From Lepidurus packardi (lineage: Eukaryota > Arthropoda > Branchiopoda > Notostraca > Triopsidae): 64,000 nt of DNA. The notes below the pieces were generated by a model. That model was not told the DNA's origin, did not search any database, and saw only the letters and a program-made list of their open reading frames with translations. Shown here piece by piece: positions 34,576 through 48,100 of the stretch. Every line of letters starts with the position of its first letter. The stretch's first letter is position 1. Position numbers and translations under genes: made by a program. The DNA lies in the NCBI GenBank assembly GCA_023053545.1, contig JAKZAN010000006.1:8521851-8585850 (forward strand), read 5' to 3'.

Positions 34576-35786
34576 ATCTTGTTAAAGCATTCAGCGTTGT
34601 TAAAAAAAAAAAGAGTTTTAATCCCCTGTTGCTTGTGAGCATTGAGCTGAATGTGCATGCCCAAAATCTGTGCGCATGGCTGATATTGTTCCCTTTCGGA
34701 CTTTCTCAACACAGTTAACTTATGTACAGTACTCGTTTCACGAGAAAAAAAGCACATTTAAAAAAAAATTAAAATTAGAAATAGCACCAAATGATACGAC
34801 AGTATATGAAGTTGGATAAAAAGGGGGAAAGGAAAAGAGGCTTTGGCATGTTTGCAAATTGATTGGTAATCGATTCAAGCCGTGAATCCACAGCAATGAT
34901 CTATAAAAACTGCCATGATCCTGTACATAACAATGCTTTCAGAAGTGTTAGGCTTGTAGTGGCTGGTGTTTCTGGCTAGTAAACCGAAATTGTAATAAAA
35001 ACTGGACCATTTTTTTACAAAAAAAAATCTAGCTACTGGTTATAATTGAAGAACGTTTGCCCGTTACAGGAAATCTTTTCTCTCTTATTTTTCCCCTCCA
35101 AAGCCGCGGAAGTTTCGTACGGTAGCCAAAGCGCCGACAGTTGTTGCAGGTCTTGATTTATCCGTGCACAAATGATGGCAGATTTATTGCACCGGGCGCC
35201 CTAATCGGCAATGCAGCGAGCAGTTGCTCATTTATGACAGATCACTATTACTGTTAGCCCATTTTTTCCAAGTCTGCTGCTCTCGAGAAACGTTTGCCGC
35301 TCAGGAACCATGTCTGGACAGGCTTATTCGGAAAAGTAAGATACGAAGTAAGGATAATGTCACAAAAAAGGACCCCCGAAAAAAAAGGTAGGTCGGATAG
35401 AGATGAGAAATACTCAAAAGTAGTCACGTTGAAACAGGGGCAATCAATAGGAAAAAATATAGTATGCCTGCCGACTGAGGATTGAGGATTCATTTCCAAG
35501 GGGCAACTTTTTGACCGTGGGTAATAGAACCCATGATAAAGTGCGCAAGTGGGGCGCGTTGCCGGGGAGAATCTTTTACAGCGCGGCCGCGGGATTGCTG
35601 GCCCTGCTGCAGCAGCGTTTTGGCGTGAGAGCAACTTAGAAATAGGCGCTTATTGGATGCTCAGCGTTTGTTCCCTTACGGATCGGGCAGCCAATCCCAG
35701 CGCTCTAATACTAAGTAGATTCATTTAGGGCAAGATTGAGCCCCTCCCTCGTCCCTGTCCGCCGGGCTCCGGACCTTCTCAGCAGC
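34576..35786. other. Intergenic region between the Cda5-type gene and eve
   Basis: Starts with a Cda5 3' UTR including an A-run near 34602. A 126-codon minus-strand ORF at 35254-35634 has no recognisable domain and overlaps plus-strand ORFs, so I do not call it. Presumably contains eve upstream regulatory DNA. Confidence 0.4.
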
Positions 35787-35821
35787 TATAAGCTACGGCA
35801 CGTCCGAAGAAGTGACCAGTC
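35787..35821 (+). promoter_or_regulatory. Candidate core promoter of eve
   Basis: A TATAAG motif at 35787-35792 is followed about 28 bases later by CCAGTC, which resembles an arthropod initiator. This would give a 5' UTR of about 220 bases before the eve ATG at 36037. It rests on spacing alone. Confidence 0.35.
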
Positions 35822-36036
35822 GAGCAGCCACCGTTTAGCAAGTAGCTTAATCTGCATTGATACATCTCGATCTAGCTGCTCAGCGTTAGCGTCTTTACAA
35901 TCGGATTTTGCAGAGTACTTTTACGAAAAAGCAACAAGTCCAGATTTAGAAAGAAAACAGTTTAGAGACAATTCCTCAGTTGGAAAATCGTACAAGTGAC
36001 TTGAAAAAAAAGAAGCTTGTGTTGGTTTATTTGGCA

Positions 36037-37459
36037 ATGCAACCATTGATTCGCTCTCCTTCGCAATCCATGGATAATCAACACCACCACCATCATCATC
36101 TGCATCGTCATCACGAGCTTGCGTTACCCGGAGTGTCAGGTCAAGCTAACTTGCATATGCATAACGCAGTGAGTGACGACGAACTTGACATGGATGCTGT
36201 ATCGCCAGATAGTCATTACAGTGCCGAAGGAGCGTCTTGCTCTTCGCCCCCGTTGAATCATTCGATGGACAATCGTGACAAGTCGGGAATGGTCGGCACT
36301 AATGGTAAGCGCAAACTGCACATCTCGCCTTTTGCTTATGTTTGTTCTTTCCGAAAGAACTTCTGTCCTTCTTTGAGTTTCATTTTTTAAAAATTTAGAA
36401 TTGATGACTAATCTGTGTGTATTGTTCGCTTATCCAGACGCGCGTAGTCATAATGGCAACATGTCGATGGGCAATGGCTCGAGCAACGAGCCGCCGCCAG
36501 TCCGTCGTTACCGTACTGCGTTTACACGCGAGCAACTGGGTCGTTTGGAGAAAGAATTTGTGCAAGAAAATTACGTATCGCGTCCTCGCCGGTGTGAATT
36601 AGCTGCTCAGTTGGGTTTACAAGAATCTACTATCAAGGTAAGCCCTTTAATCTCCCATAAGCCGAGTTCGGTTCAGCTTATTAATGTGTGTCTTGTTATT
36701 TCTCTTCTGAAGGTATGGTTCCAAAACCGTCGTATGAAAGATAAACGTCAACGACTGTCCCTGGCGTGGCCGGTGGGTGATCCGATGTTTGCCGCTTACC
36801 TCTTGCAAGCTGCCGGCTACCCTTATCCTTTGCCCATGCCATCTTCTATGCCGTGTTACCCCCAAACTACTCCGTTGGCCATGAACCACCGTTTTTCGCC
36901 GTACGGAAATCTTCCCATGAGACCTCACCCGCAATTTCTGTCTCGTCCGACACCAGATCAGTTATTGCATCCCAGCTCATCGTTGCCCATGTTATCAAAT
37001 CCCTTTGCGTCTCCTTTGACGGCCAACCGAATGCCAGGCTATAATCCCACTTCGGCTTCCTTGATGAGCCATCCTTTGTCGCCGCCGATGAGTGACCGTG
37101 GACAATTGTTGCCTTCGCATTCGTCTGGATTCCCGCGTGGCGCTTCTACTTCGCCCCCACATTCTCCGTTTCATGAAATTTCACCATCTCACCGTGTACC
37201 GGAAGCTTCGCCGGACTCTTCAACCTCGTCCTTATTGCCTCATCAAAGCTCCAGTGCGAATATGGGCAAATTGCCTTTATCGCCTACCACCAGTCCGACT
37301 TTTTCTTATGCATCGCCCACCTCAATGGCTTCGTCGCTTTACCCTGGTTTGGAAATCACTCCACTCCCAAATTCGATGAGTAATAAGGAATCCAACAACT
37401 CGACGACCAGACCCCGGTTATTCCAACCGTACAAACTTGACCTTCCAGAGAAGGCTTAA
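36037..37459 (+). CDS. eve: Even-skipped homeodomain transcription factor
   Basis: Eve is a nuclear homeodomain repressor used in segmentation and in neurons. Proposed exons: 36037-36304, 36438-36637, 36713-37459; 404 codons. The homeodomain contains [35 protein letters not shown] and [14 protein letters not shown], which is diagnostic of the Eve/Evx class. The second intron splits the homeodomain between STIK and VWFQ in helix 3. The N-terminus has a poly-His block (residues about 16-25). After the homeodomain comes [20 protein letters not shown], then a Pro/Ser-rich tail ending [13 protein letters not shown], a plausible repression-motif region. Start is the first ATG of the open exon. Possible poly(A) signal at 37773-37778. 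Confidence 0.97.
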
Positions 37460-39087
37460 AAAACTCCCCCCCCCCCATTTTAAAACCTTGTATAATGTTA
37501 ATCAAATCATCACGATGGAATGTTTGCGGCGTCATTTTGCTGACATGGGCCGATGGCCCTAAAAGCCAAGTGCAAGAGCGTTAGACAAGGCTATGTTAAT
37601 TGAAATATAAAAGGTGACAAGTTCCTCTTGTGCAGAAATATTCTGCATATCTTGTGAAAAAAAGCCCCCCTAGAAACGCACCGAATGTGGAAATTTTCCG
37701 AGATGACTTATGTCCTTGTGAGTTGGAAATTATAGTTGAAAACAGCTTGTGATTATGATTTATCTGATTGTGAATAAATGGCGAGCTTATTATCGTTCTG
37801 AAATGCAACAATTATGTTTTGGTTACTTTTGCGGCACACATGAAGCAGATAAAAAGTTAATCTATGTACCATGAAAAATGGATTGCCTGAGTGGTTTTCT
37901 TAGATTGAAACCGGGGTTTTATGAAACAAGGAAAGGGGAGTCAATAAGCTTTCCTGGAGCCTGCGCAATTGTCCAATTCCGGGGCGGCCAATAGAGGGAA
38001 ATATCTGACTATGCTTCCGCGGGAAATTGTCCTCGGCGGAGTTGGCTCATGAAACTTTGATTGGAGGTAATTTGGCGCGCTGCTGACAAGCTTTAGTTCA
38101 TGAGACACGAGCCTCGGGGAGCTCATTTCTCTTCATGTAATATTATGGGAGCGAGGGGGTAAAAGATGGAGAACGAACGGCTTTTTCTTAGCAACCATGG
38201 GTGCTTGGTCTTCTTCCAAGCATGATTGGACTTGGGGCTTTACTGGGGTTTTAGTGGCCAGGGAAACAAGGCATCAAGTTGGCCGATGAAGATGGATAAG
38301 GAGGATCTAGATCGGCTAGCCAGGCAGCGGGTTACGTTATATACGGCAGGGGAAACAAATGAGACGCGAGTTTACAATTTGTCGGCATTAAAACGAGGTC
38401 ATTAATGAGGGATCCTCGTCAGCAATCTGGTCCAATTTCAATCCTTGACCAACTCCGCGCTTCATTGCTTAGTAGGACAGTAATTTTCTGCCGTCCTGCG
38501 CCAAAGCAAACGAAGAAAGAAAAACGGTACGAAGTTTCCTTATGAGCTCCAAACCCTAGCCAGGGGATCCCATCCGGAGAGAGCTAGAATACTAGATAGA
38601 CAGAACGTCAATAAAAGCGGCTAGTATTGACCTGCAAAGAGGGTTAGTAGAAATTAGGCGTGGGACAGTGGGGACAGCTTTCGACCTTATTGCAGTTTCA
38701 CTGTTGCTTGCTTGACATCGTTTGTAATCAAAGGATTTATATGGTCGTGCTTGGACTTCATTTGAGGGATTTTGTACCGTCTATTTATTATCGTGCGAAC
38801 CTACACCTACGGATTTAGGGAAAAGAGTCTCAGAGCCATGGGAGCATTTAAGAAGAATTTGAATCTGCGCCCCTTGCTTAAGTGGGATTCCTTTATTACG
38901 AATAGCATCGATTATGAACCTCGAATGGCCTACTTTTGCGTGAATTTGTTTTGGTTTGGTTAGGTTTAACTGTTATATGTAGTTTAGCATGCAAACTGAA
39001 ACTCATTAAGGGGATAATGATTTTTCTATTTAGTGTACAAAGAAGGGAATTAGCTTAAGAGAAGAGCTGTCATAAAACTGAACATCC
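37460..39087 (+). other. eve 3' UTR and downstream intergenic DNA
   Basis: A ten-C run lies just after the stop (near 37467-37476). AATAAA at 37773-37778 is a likely poly(A) signal. The rest has no gene-like ORF; 38772-38963 is open but unlike any family. Possible enhancer DNA by position only. Confidence 0.4.
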
Positions 39088-39475
39088 GTTAGCGAAGCAC
39101 TCGCTACTCAAAGTTATAGTGAAAACGGTCCCTCTACCATCAGCTGTTTGCCAACACAAACGTGGCCCGGCACCTTATGATTTAATATTTACGAATGCAA
39201 CCGCAAATTGGACATGCACATCGGGCAAACCCGTAGTAGGTTAGATTAGATTAACTTTGGTTAAATTAAATTTCATTAAGTAAGGTTAGGTTACATTAAT
39301 ATATGTAGGTTAAGTTAAGCTAGATTAGGTCAGGTTAGATTAAGTTTGGTTAGGTTACGTTAGATTAACGCATGGTACGGCTAGAGCGCCAAGGCATTCG
39401 TCCTTGTTTATGCGAACAGCTGATAAAGCGACTGTTTTCGCTAATGGAAGCTTGAGTAGCAAATGCTTTCGCTAA
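39088..39475. repeat. Foldback/MITE-like element with about 75-bp inverted ends and a TTAGG-like core
   Basis: The left end (about 39088-39165) and right end (about 39400-39475) are diverged inverted repeats: TTAGCGAA.GCA and GCTACTCAA pair near the tips, and ATCAGCTGTT pairs further in. Between them, 39236-39370 is a degenerate array of TTAGG/TTAGA/TTAAG units on the plus strand. A further, partial copy of the tip (GCGAAAGCACTCGC) lies at about 39520-39533. No target-site duplication was found. Ends are approximate. Confidence 0.6.
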
Positions 39476-40027
39476 TACATGGTAGGTAGCGAAAGCAACT
39501 GAAAAACAGCTTTGGTTCGCGAAAGCACTCGCAATGGGCCGAAACGATAAGAGATAGGCTGATTAGCTAATAATATACCGACAGGACCTGTCAGTTTAAT
39601 CGCTACAATTGCTTGTGTACAGTGACCAGATTCTATGTAATGTCAGGAATGTCAGTAATGTCTGGCAAAAAACAATTGCATTTAGAGTGGGCAGTCTCTC
39701 CTAGGACACAACATATTTGCTTGATATTTGCTTAACACTTTAAGCTATGTTGCCGTGTTTCGTCATAGTATGTGGATATCGTTTTAGAGAAAACAAATTT
39801 CGGGGGATTTGCCCCCCCCCCCTCTCGGTACGGGCCTGATCGTCACAGTTGATTGTCCGGAGGTAAAACGAAGAGAAACTGGATAAGTTCATACACTACT
39901 GAAATAACAACAAGAGTTTTTGTCTAATCGTGCATGTTACTTTATTAGTGTAAAGCTCAGGATGTAATAAGGTATATGCTTCCCTGTACACAAATCAGTT
40001 AATGTTTACTAGTTCACTTAGAATAAA

Positions 40028-40081
40028 GCACCTCAGGTGCACCTCACCTCACCGAAAACTAGTAAAAGAAAGAGAGAGAGT
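40028..40081. promoter_or_regulatory. E-box/CACCT cluster next to a GAGA tract
   Basis: GCACCTCAGGTGC (near-palindromic, containing CAGGTG) is followed by two more CACCTCACC units, then GAGAGAGAG at 40072-40080. CAGGTG/CACCT is the binding core for Snail/ZEB-type zinc fingers and some bHLH factors, and GAGA repeats bind GAGA factor in insects. A regulatory role is inferred from motif clustering and proximity to eve. Confidence 0.25.
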
Positions 40082-43000
40082 CAGTAAAAAGCTATTTCCG
40101 AGGCATGGATAATGTATTTCCTTGGTCGTTTCTGCTTCTGTCTGACTGAAAGCTGTAGTTTGCAGTTTGAAGGATGAACGGTTCAAAGGTTATAACTAAA
40201 CTCCAAAAGTACCTTAAGTTTCGCTCACACAATCTTTGACCAGGAAGTTTGAAAGCGCTTGACAATAAGTGTCATAGGACTTTTGAGCCTCACCCCGCAA
40301 AATGGGTTTTTTAGCCCATGCCACCTCTGCGAAAAACCATTGCGAGTTGTCCTGAGGAACGGGAATCTATGAATTTCACGAGGAAATTAGTATGTCAATG
40401 GTTATGTGCGGCCGTACGGAAACGGGCCCTATGAACATAAAGGTATACATATTGCTTTAAGACCTTTATATATGTACACTTGCTGTAGCATTATAGAAAA
40501 TGGCCCAGGTAGCACAGAAGGCAAAGAAGTCATAGAGCTCCCAGGTATAACAATACAAGACCTGTCACCAGATGAGAAGGCAAAAGGATCTATAGCCCAT
40601 ATCTTTTTTGGCAAGCCATTTCGTTTGCCCATATAACCCCATCAAGTGGCATAGAGCAATCCCGAAGACAAATGATTGTCAAGCTTGTCATGGAGCGAAA
40701 TCAAAAGGCCCCCAGTAAAAGCTACAACTATAAGACAATCGGGGAAATGGCCAACTTTTGCCTTTTGTTCTTCATCGTTTTCTTCGCATCTTTTGCCAGC
40801 AAGGCAACTCCCTCCAGAAACGATACTGTTGCCGACTACTAAATAGCTTACTTGGCTTTGCTGCTGCCTACACTTTTACTGATAGGCTTCGTTTCCCGAC
40901 CCCATTGGCCAAGAAAAGGAACACAGTACAGCCAACTTTGGGTCCTTGTGTCGCCGTAGTAATGGAGACATAAAGTGATGGAGATAAAAAAGACACGAGT
41001 GTGTGTTGTGTGCTGCTGCGAAGCAAGGCAAATGGCAAAAGAGGCAATAAGCTAAAGGCCCAGCATATAGAGACACTTACAAGATGTGTATGTGCTCAAG
41101 CACCGTCATGATAAACATCTTTAGTCGTTGAGACAATTGCCTAGACACTATGACTATATAGAAGGACAAACTTGATCCCGCGTCCTTTCCATAACACGAT
41201 ATCGCTTATCCAATTTGGCTATACGTCCCAACGACAGAGATAGCAAGACTTTTGGTACTTTCAATTTTTCTTTTTTTTTTCCTTTTTTACAAACGACCCC
41301 AAAAGGAAAGCTTTTATGACCCCCAATTCACTAATGTATTTTACAACTCTTTTCAGCTCTTGCTCTAATTGAATCCATGGCACTCTCAACCTTATATAGG
41401 ATTCCAACAATTTGAAATGGTTATATAATAAATGTAGAGAGAACATAAGGGCATTAAAATAGCTACGAGTCTTTCATATTCCTATTTTATGACATATAAC
41501 CTAAAAAAGAAGCAAAAAGGAAAGAAAAAAGAAATCCTTCCGATGTCCATTCTAAAATCAGGTGTCCATGTGTCTATCATAAAGCTATCATCGGTAGACA
41601 ACCCCTGAGCAACATTTATTACCCTGCAGCATGCATTAAAAAAGAAGTTCACGAAGCAAGACGACGGGTCAGTAATAAAAACAAAATATACAAAAACCTT
41701 TTGCTATATTTTCTTAAAAATTCCAGCCTCTTCTAACCTCTAACCCGCCACCCACAATCCCCATCTTTAGTGTATATGTGATCTTTTCTTCCTTGGAAAA
41801 CCAATCTTCCAACTTACTTAATCTCCCAATCTGGGTGTATTGAAAACCGTGTTGTCGGTTCGCTTTCAGTGCTTGTCTGTTTGTGCTCCTCCATAAACTT
41901 TATCCTCCACAATGGCCCGATATGCATGTCTCCAGCGTTATGACTACTCTAATGGGTCTAATGGCGCCCAGGTGAAGCCCTAATGTGTCCCCCGTTTGTG
42001 CTCTAATGTCCTTTTGCCTTACAATACATGCTAAAACCCAAAACCCCATGTGTTCCGCCAAGACTCTCTCTCTCTCGCGTCTTTTCGCTTTGCAAATTTA
42101 ACTCCCTTAAACTACTCTTTTTCTCCATTTATAAAGGAATCCAGGAGCGTAAAGGGTTTAAAATCATTCTCCAAAACCTTTCGTCTCACATATATAGGCC
42201 TACTTGGCCGCATAGCAGGGGGACATCATACTTTGTGAATACGCTGCAATGGCGATCGCAGGGAGCTTGTATGGGGCATTTCCTGCCGTGAAGTTCCATA
42301 AAACCAATGACGAACGCTCCATGCAGCTTCATTTGTCCTTGGTCACCTTGATTGATCTGTATTTAGGAAGTTAGGGTTCATTATGAGCTAGAGGTTTCTG
42401 TGGAGCTGCCTCACTTTTTCAGTCAAGCCCCATTTTACACAGTATTAGTATGCCAACGGGATCTGCGCTGCATGCTCAAGCTCGAGGCCACATCGTGGTG
42501 TCCCTATTGTCGCCATGTATAACACTACGAACATGGGTGACAGTCCTAGTATACATATACATGGGCAAACTGAGACCCATTCAAAAAGAAAAAGGAAAAC
42601 CAAATGGATAGATCGGGATAGACCAGCAAGCTTGTGCTCCAGCATTGCGATAGACGTCCTGTAGCGTCTGGGCTGCCCTGCTGCGCAGCACGAGCTCTCC
42701 TTTGGCTCATTTTGTGTGTGGGGTGGGGGTGGGAAGAGTGGGAGTCGAGGTCTTCCTACAAGCCCGAAAAGTTGTCTTTTCTTTACTTGACTCACCTGCC
42801 TAGGATGAATTCTCGGCATTCGCCGGACTAACCCCAGCATCGAACTCTCACAAGTTGTGGCTGCTTAAAGGGGAAAGAAAAACGAACTGGGAGGTAAATG
42901 ACTCCATGACGAGATATAACGCGAGGAAATGCTTGGGGTGTCGTAAATTGTAAGACAAGACAAATACAGCCCCAACACCACCCAACGGTTTGGGTGCTCC

Positions 43001-44661
43001 GCAACTTTGGAAAAGTCCGAAAGGTGCATAGCTCAGCATTTTGGTGTAGTGTGTGGGAGGTTTACGACACTTGAATATCCGGAAGTTGGTACTTTTTCCT
43101 CTTTTTCAGTGTGTCTTCTAACTAGAGTTGCAACCTTCCATCCCCAACGTCTTCTTTTTGGGGTGTTCGGCTAAAAGGAATAAGAGAGGCTTCTTTTAGG
43201 CCTGTTGCTCTTATGCGTCCCCCCTCTTTTTCCTAAGTGCTTCAATTAATTTAGAGCTTAAAAAGCGGAGCATGTGTTGCCCAAGAGGCATCACACTTTT
43301 TAAGAGAGTCATCCTAGACCTTTTAAGGGTGGTAAGGATGCTTTAGCACGTGCAGTGAACTTTCAGCGGGCTGCAGTGACATGGTGAGACTTTGGGAAAA
43401 TGGTAAATTTTTGGGAAGGAAGAAAAACGCCTTGTCTTACAACTGGAATTACGGAAGACAACCTATGCACTGAAAAACAGCTGTCGTAAATATAACTGTA
43501 ACAAGCATGTGCGACTCATTGACCTGTCATTGGGAAGTTTAGGTACAATAGTGCAAGTCTATCAAGCCTTTTATTTGAAACTCGGGCCTTTTTGTGAGGG
43601 AGGTCCGGAATCTTTTTCTATTAGGGTAATGGGTTTGGGACTTTTGGTGTTAGAGGTTTAATAGAGATAATATACGCTGGCCTATTGTGTAACAATTGGT
43701 GTATATTGTTGAGGGGTGCAACAGCAGTATAGGAAGGGACAGTTTGGAGACATTGAAGACATTTGGAATGGGGGGCACCTTCACTCAACAATGGGAAAGA
43801 GCGAGGGTGGCAAGGGGTAAAATTGACGGTTTGGGTTTTTGGTTTCTGCTTGGGCTCACCGCAGTTAAATACGTTGTACGGCTCCAGGACCACCTTGACT
43901 GTTAACTTTCAGCTACTTTAGACTGCAAGAACTTGGCGGATGGCACACGGACTACATGCTGGACAGTGGTCAACCAAGTCAGGCTCCCTCCTTATTACAA
44001 AAGGGGCTTTTTCTCAACATGTGGGGGTGGTAGATTGGGGTGGGGATGTAACAATTGAGACCCTATGCCTGACCACTTTATTACCAACAGAAAGCTCTTT
44101 CACGTTAGGATTTTATTGGCAGACGGTCGAAGAGGTAACGTGGGTTTGAATGGTCTTAATTGTCTTTATGTGTTTATATTTTTCACTCTTGAAAAGAAAG
44201 TAATTTTCTCAGATCTTGAAAGGCTTCTAGACCATTGGATGCGTCGATCAGAATTTTTTGCAAACTAGTGAAGATCATTAAAAAAGATGGTGCTAATGGG
44301 TATGTAGAAAAATGGATTCCTGAGTATAGGAAAGCCAGTTTCTATTTGGGTGAAGGAAGCCCTTAACCCACGCACGAGCCCTTTCTGTCCTCCTGACTTT
44401 TGAAATTTTGACTTGTCCGATTCTGTGACCGCCTGCCAGGACATGGTTCGGGTCCATGACAATGTCTCATTGTCATCGTCGCATGGGAGCCGAGACAAAA
44501 GCATCCCTAATACTTGAAGACCTCTCATTTTCTATCGTTTTAAACCATATTTTTGAAGAAAAAAAAAACAAGAAAGAAAAGCGACATTGAGTAGCTTTGG
44601 CAAACCATCAATTTTGCCGAATTTCTGTCTTTGTGCAACTACTGATGGCACCGAATTTTGC

Positions 44662-44685
44662 GGGGGGGGGGGGGGGGGGGGGGGG
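44662..44685 (+). repeat. Uninterrupted run of 24 G
   Basis: Twenty-four consecutive G on the plus strand in the gene-poor region. It can form a G-quadruplex and is error-prone in sequencing, so its length may not be exact. Confidence 0.9.
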
Positions 44686-47600
44686 AGTTTAGTTTATATT
44701 AGGACGGAAACGACAAAAGAAGAGCGAATGGGCTGATGATGGGCATGGAAATGGAATTGAAGTCTGGTCGCCGGCTTTTGACGAAGAAGTTGTGACATCA
44801 CCAATTGTGTATTCATAGGACGGGCAATAGATGAGTATCAAGACTTGTCGACGACAAATCAGGAGCGCTATGGGCACGTTGCATGAGGGTTGACATGGTT
44901 AATTGGAGTATAGGATCTATATACAATTGCAAGCGGGTGGAAAAAGATCGTGGTAAGACTAAATGGCTGTAGGGGGAAGAGGGTGGATTGTAGTTTTCGA
45001 TTTGCATGGAAGAGAACTAAATATTGCGATAAGAGTTGTCATAGCAAGCCATTTGCCTATGCCTCCTTTTGTAACATCACATGTCGGGTCCTTTCCTAAT
45101 CGTGTGCAGTTCTTTGGAGGGAAGTCCCTTCGGCTCAATTGACGTCGGGGTGTTAAACCATGTAATCGCATACAATGGAAATATAAGTCGTAAGGGGAGG
45201 GGTCGTGGAATAATCTGGCTTTTTCTGCTCCCGACGATTTGTATATTTACTTTCTAAAAATTCCATTCTTAGAGTAAATTTGATTTCTTGCTTAGTTGTT
45301 TCAGTGTTGATAAGTTTCCGGGTCCGAGAAGCTTTATAAAAAGGGGCAAGAGAGAAAAAAAGAAAGCGCTTAAATCTATGAGTGCTTGGAAACGTCTAGA
45401 GTTGGAAAGAGGCGAAGCTTCATAATAGAACCAAGTGTTGACTATGCATGAAAAGGGGCTTTATCGAGCCATAACATATGAAACCCGAGGGAAATGTGTC
45501 TTATTTGGCTATGCATGTATATGTCACAGCCTCTGATAGCCCCTGCACAATGTGTTCGTAAGGTTTATGCTCTTCTTTTCTATTCCGGAGCTCATCTTGT
45601 ATCCGCTACTATGGGTCTCGTTGGGGGAAAGCTGCTCTCCATACATCATCCAGGCTTTTACGGCACCCTGACGCTCCCCCATCAAGAAAATAAAATTGAG
45701 ATTTCTATATCATGGAATGATAATTAACCTCTTGTTCTTTTCCTCGTTTCATTTGTTTTACAGATTTCTACTAGGTTTACACTTTTCGTACTACGGAATT
45801 CTTGAACACTAAGAAGGTGTGGCCTGGAACCTCGGTCATCATTTTTATTGACACATTTTGACGTGTTAGTTTGTATGCTTTGGAGGTCTTAGGACGAGTT
45901 TCCAGCATGCTAAAAGAGACCGCTCGAACTCTGGATCGACATCTCGAAACAGCGGTTTTTGTGATGTTTCTTAAGCCTTTTCTGGTAAAAATGGAAGAGC
46001 GGAAGAATGTGAAGACCATAGATCCCCGGTTGGAAGGAGGTTGCAAATTTTTTTTGCATGTACGAGACGTCGACCGCGGAGCTGGTACTTGGCATACTAC
46101 CTACAAGTTGTCCCTCCGCAGACAAGGCCTCAAAGCTGAAGAGTTAAAGAGAAAGCAAGACTGATGGATGAGCATGTCGGTCTTACCCAATGGTTGCTCG
46201 GTTTCCGAAACGTTTGATTGACAAGTATCAGCGCCCCTTGCGAGACAATAAGCTAAATCGATTAACGGGTGATCCCTACCCCTTTCCTTTCCAAAAAGTC
46301 CGCCCACTTTCCAAGTTCGAAACCTCTCTGGTTCTTTTCACTTAAAGGCCCACTAATATTCTTGTCGCTCTACAAGTTATACACTGCTTGTCCCCATGCA
46401 TCATTCCTTGACAAGCTAATCCATCATGATCACCCCGACTTTGAAAGAAAGCTTTAGTACGAGGCGCCTTTGGGGGGGCAAAACTCGGAAAGTTTTTAGA
46501 AGAAAACAGGCAAAAAAGGACGCATCATAAGCCTAAGAGCTATACTTTACTTCATACGTTGTTAGCTGCTGCAACTTTTTGCTGTTGAAGAGCCCACTTC
46601 CCTTCACACTATCCACTACTTAAGTCTTTGGGAGAAAAATTAGTGGTTGTGGAGCCTCGCGAGGAGTGGGGGTGGTCCTTATGTTGATTTTCTCCCACGT
46701 AAACGTTTTTTTCTCCGTGTGAAAATGTAGAATGCTAATGAATGTTGTGTCTGGGTTCCAGATCTGGTAGCCTTTTGCTAACGCACGCCTCGCGCCGTCC
46801 CCGAGGTCCCGGTCGCCGATGCTGAGAGCCTTGGCGCCCTGACTCCAACAAACTTTTACAGACAAATGGAGAGACGTCCCATTTGGTCGTCCCGGCAGGA
46901 GAAATACGAAAAGATGCCACCGCAGCTGCTCTATCTTACGACTAAGAAGTTTTTCGACTATTTTCAATGATGGAAACGTGAAGATGAAGTAATCTCGCTT
47001 TCTGTTCTTTTATTTTCCTCTTTTTTAATGCAATTAATAGCTTCTCTCCTTTTTTGACTTATGGTGTGATTGACAATTGGAAAGTAATTTGGGAAAAAGT
47101 GTGTGTCTCACGTATAACGAGAGAGCAATTGGATCTCAAGCAATCTTTTTCCGTGAGCAAACCTGTTTCTATGGCCTCCGCTACTAGAAATTAACGACCA
47201 GAGCGACAAATCCAATGTCGTGATATGTTTACTTAGAACATTAAAATGTATTAGCCCAGAAGAAACCGAGTTTTTTGGGGGCATCGAGAGCACCGGAAAT
47301 GGGGCTCTCTATTCTCAAGTATAGAAAATCGTGCAATAGCTAATTCGTGAATATTGCCACCAGTTATTGCACACAATCTAGAGCCCGGCTCTTTTTCGTC
47401 CCCGCCATCCACATGAAAGCATTATTATGTCATATCCGCTTTTATGAATCCGGGTCAGTTTTTTCACCCTCATCACACGCATTTGTTTCCTTTATGAACT
47501 TGTTTATGTATACACATTTGCAATTTTTCACGCGTCTTATTAATCATGTTTTCAAGCGCTTCTGTCTTTATGATCATTGTGCTGCAATTAGACCTTATAA

Positions 47601-48069
47601 TTGGCCTCGTAATCGACGTATTTTTTTAGGTAGCGTTTGTATTGGTGAGTCAAAATTGCCAGACAAAAAGTTGTAAATTATGCTGAGCTCAGAGTGAGGA
47701 GAAAAGGAGAGAGCGCCGTCATGTCCGACGTCTTGTTTCTGGCCTCTGTCACACAAGTTTCCCCCTGATTTGAGTCTACAGCCATGGCGTCAGCAACCAT
47801 TCTGACCACAAAAACGGGAAGCACAAGGGCTTCTTCGCTCTCTTTCTTGCAGATTCGTTCGGGCTTTTCCTCGTTGTGCTTCGCTAGCTTTGTTGGTTGT
47901 ATTGGGATTAATTATAACCTATTTTCTTCGGCGCCCTGTGTATATATGCCCAGCAGCAATAGTAATGGCAGCCGCGTATGTGGCGGGGGGAAGTGTAAAG
48001 TTATCAAATAAATCTTTTTGTTCTGGATTATGACAGCAGGCATGAATGGAGAAGCCCTGGGTATACCGT

Positions 48070-48074
<5 letters not shown>

Positions 48075-48100
<26 letters not shown>
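48075..48100. repeat. (CA)n microsatellite
   Basis: Thirteen CA units in a row, preceded by GCGCG. Simple sequence repeat in non-coding DNA. Confidence 0.95.

Noticed and set aside
35254..35634. 126-codon minus-strand ORF upstream of eve
   Set aside because: No domain, overlaps plus-strand ORFs, and composition looks non-coding.
45871..46164. 97-codon plus-strand ORF with a charged, helical-looking product
   Set aside because: An overlapping ORF of similar length on the other strand and no known domain; considered chance.
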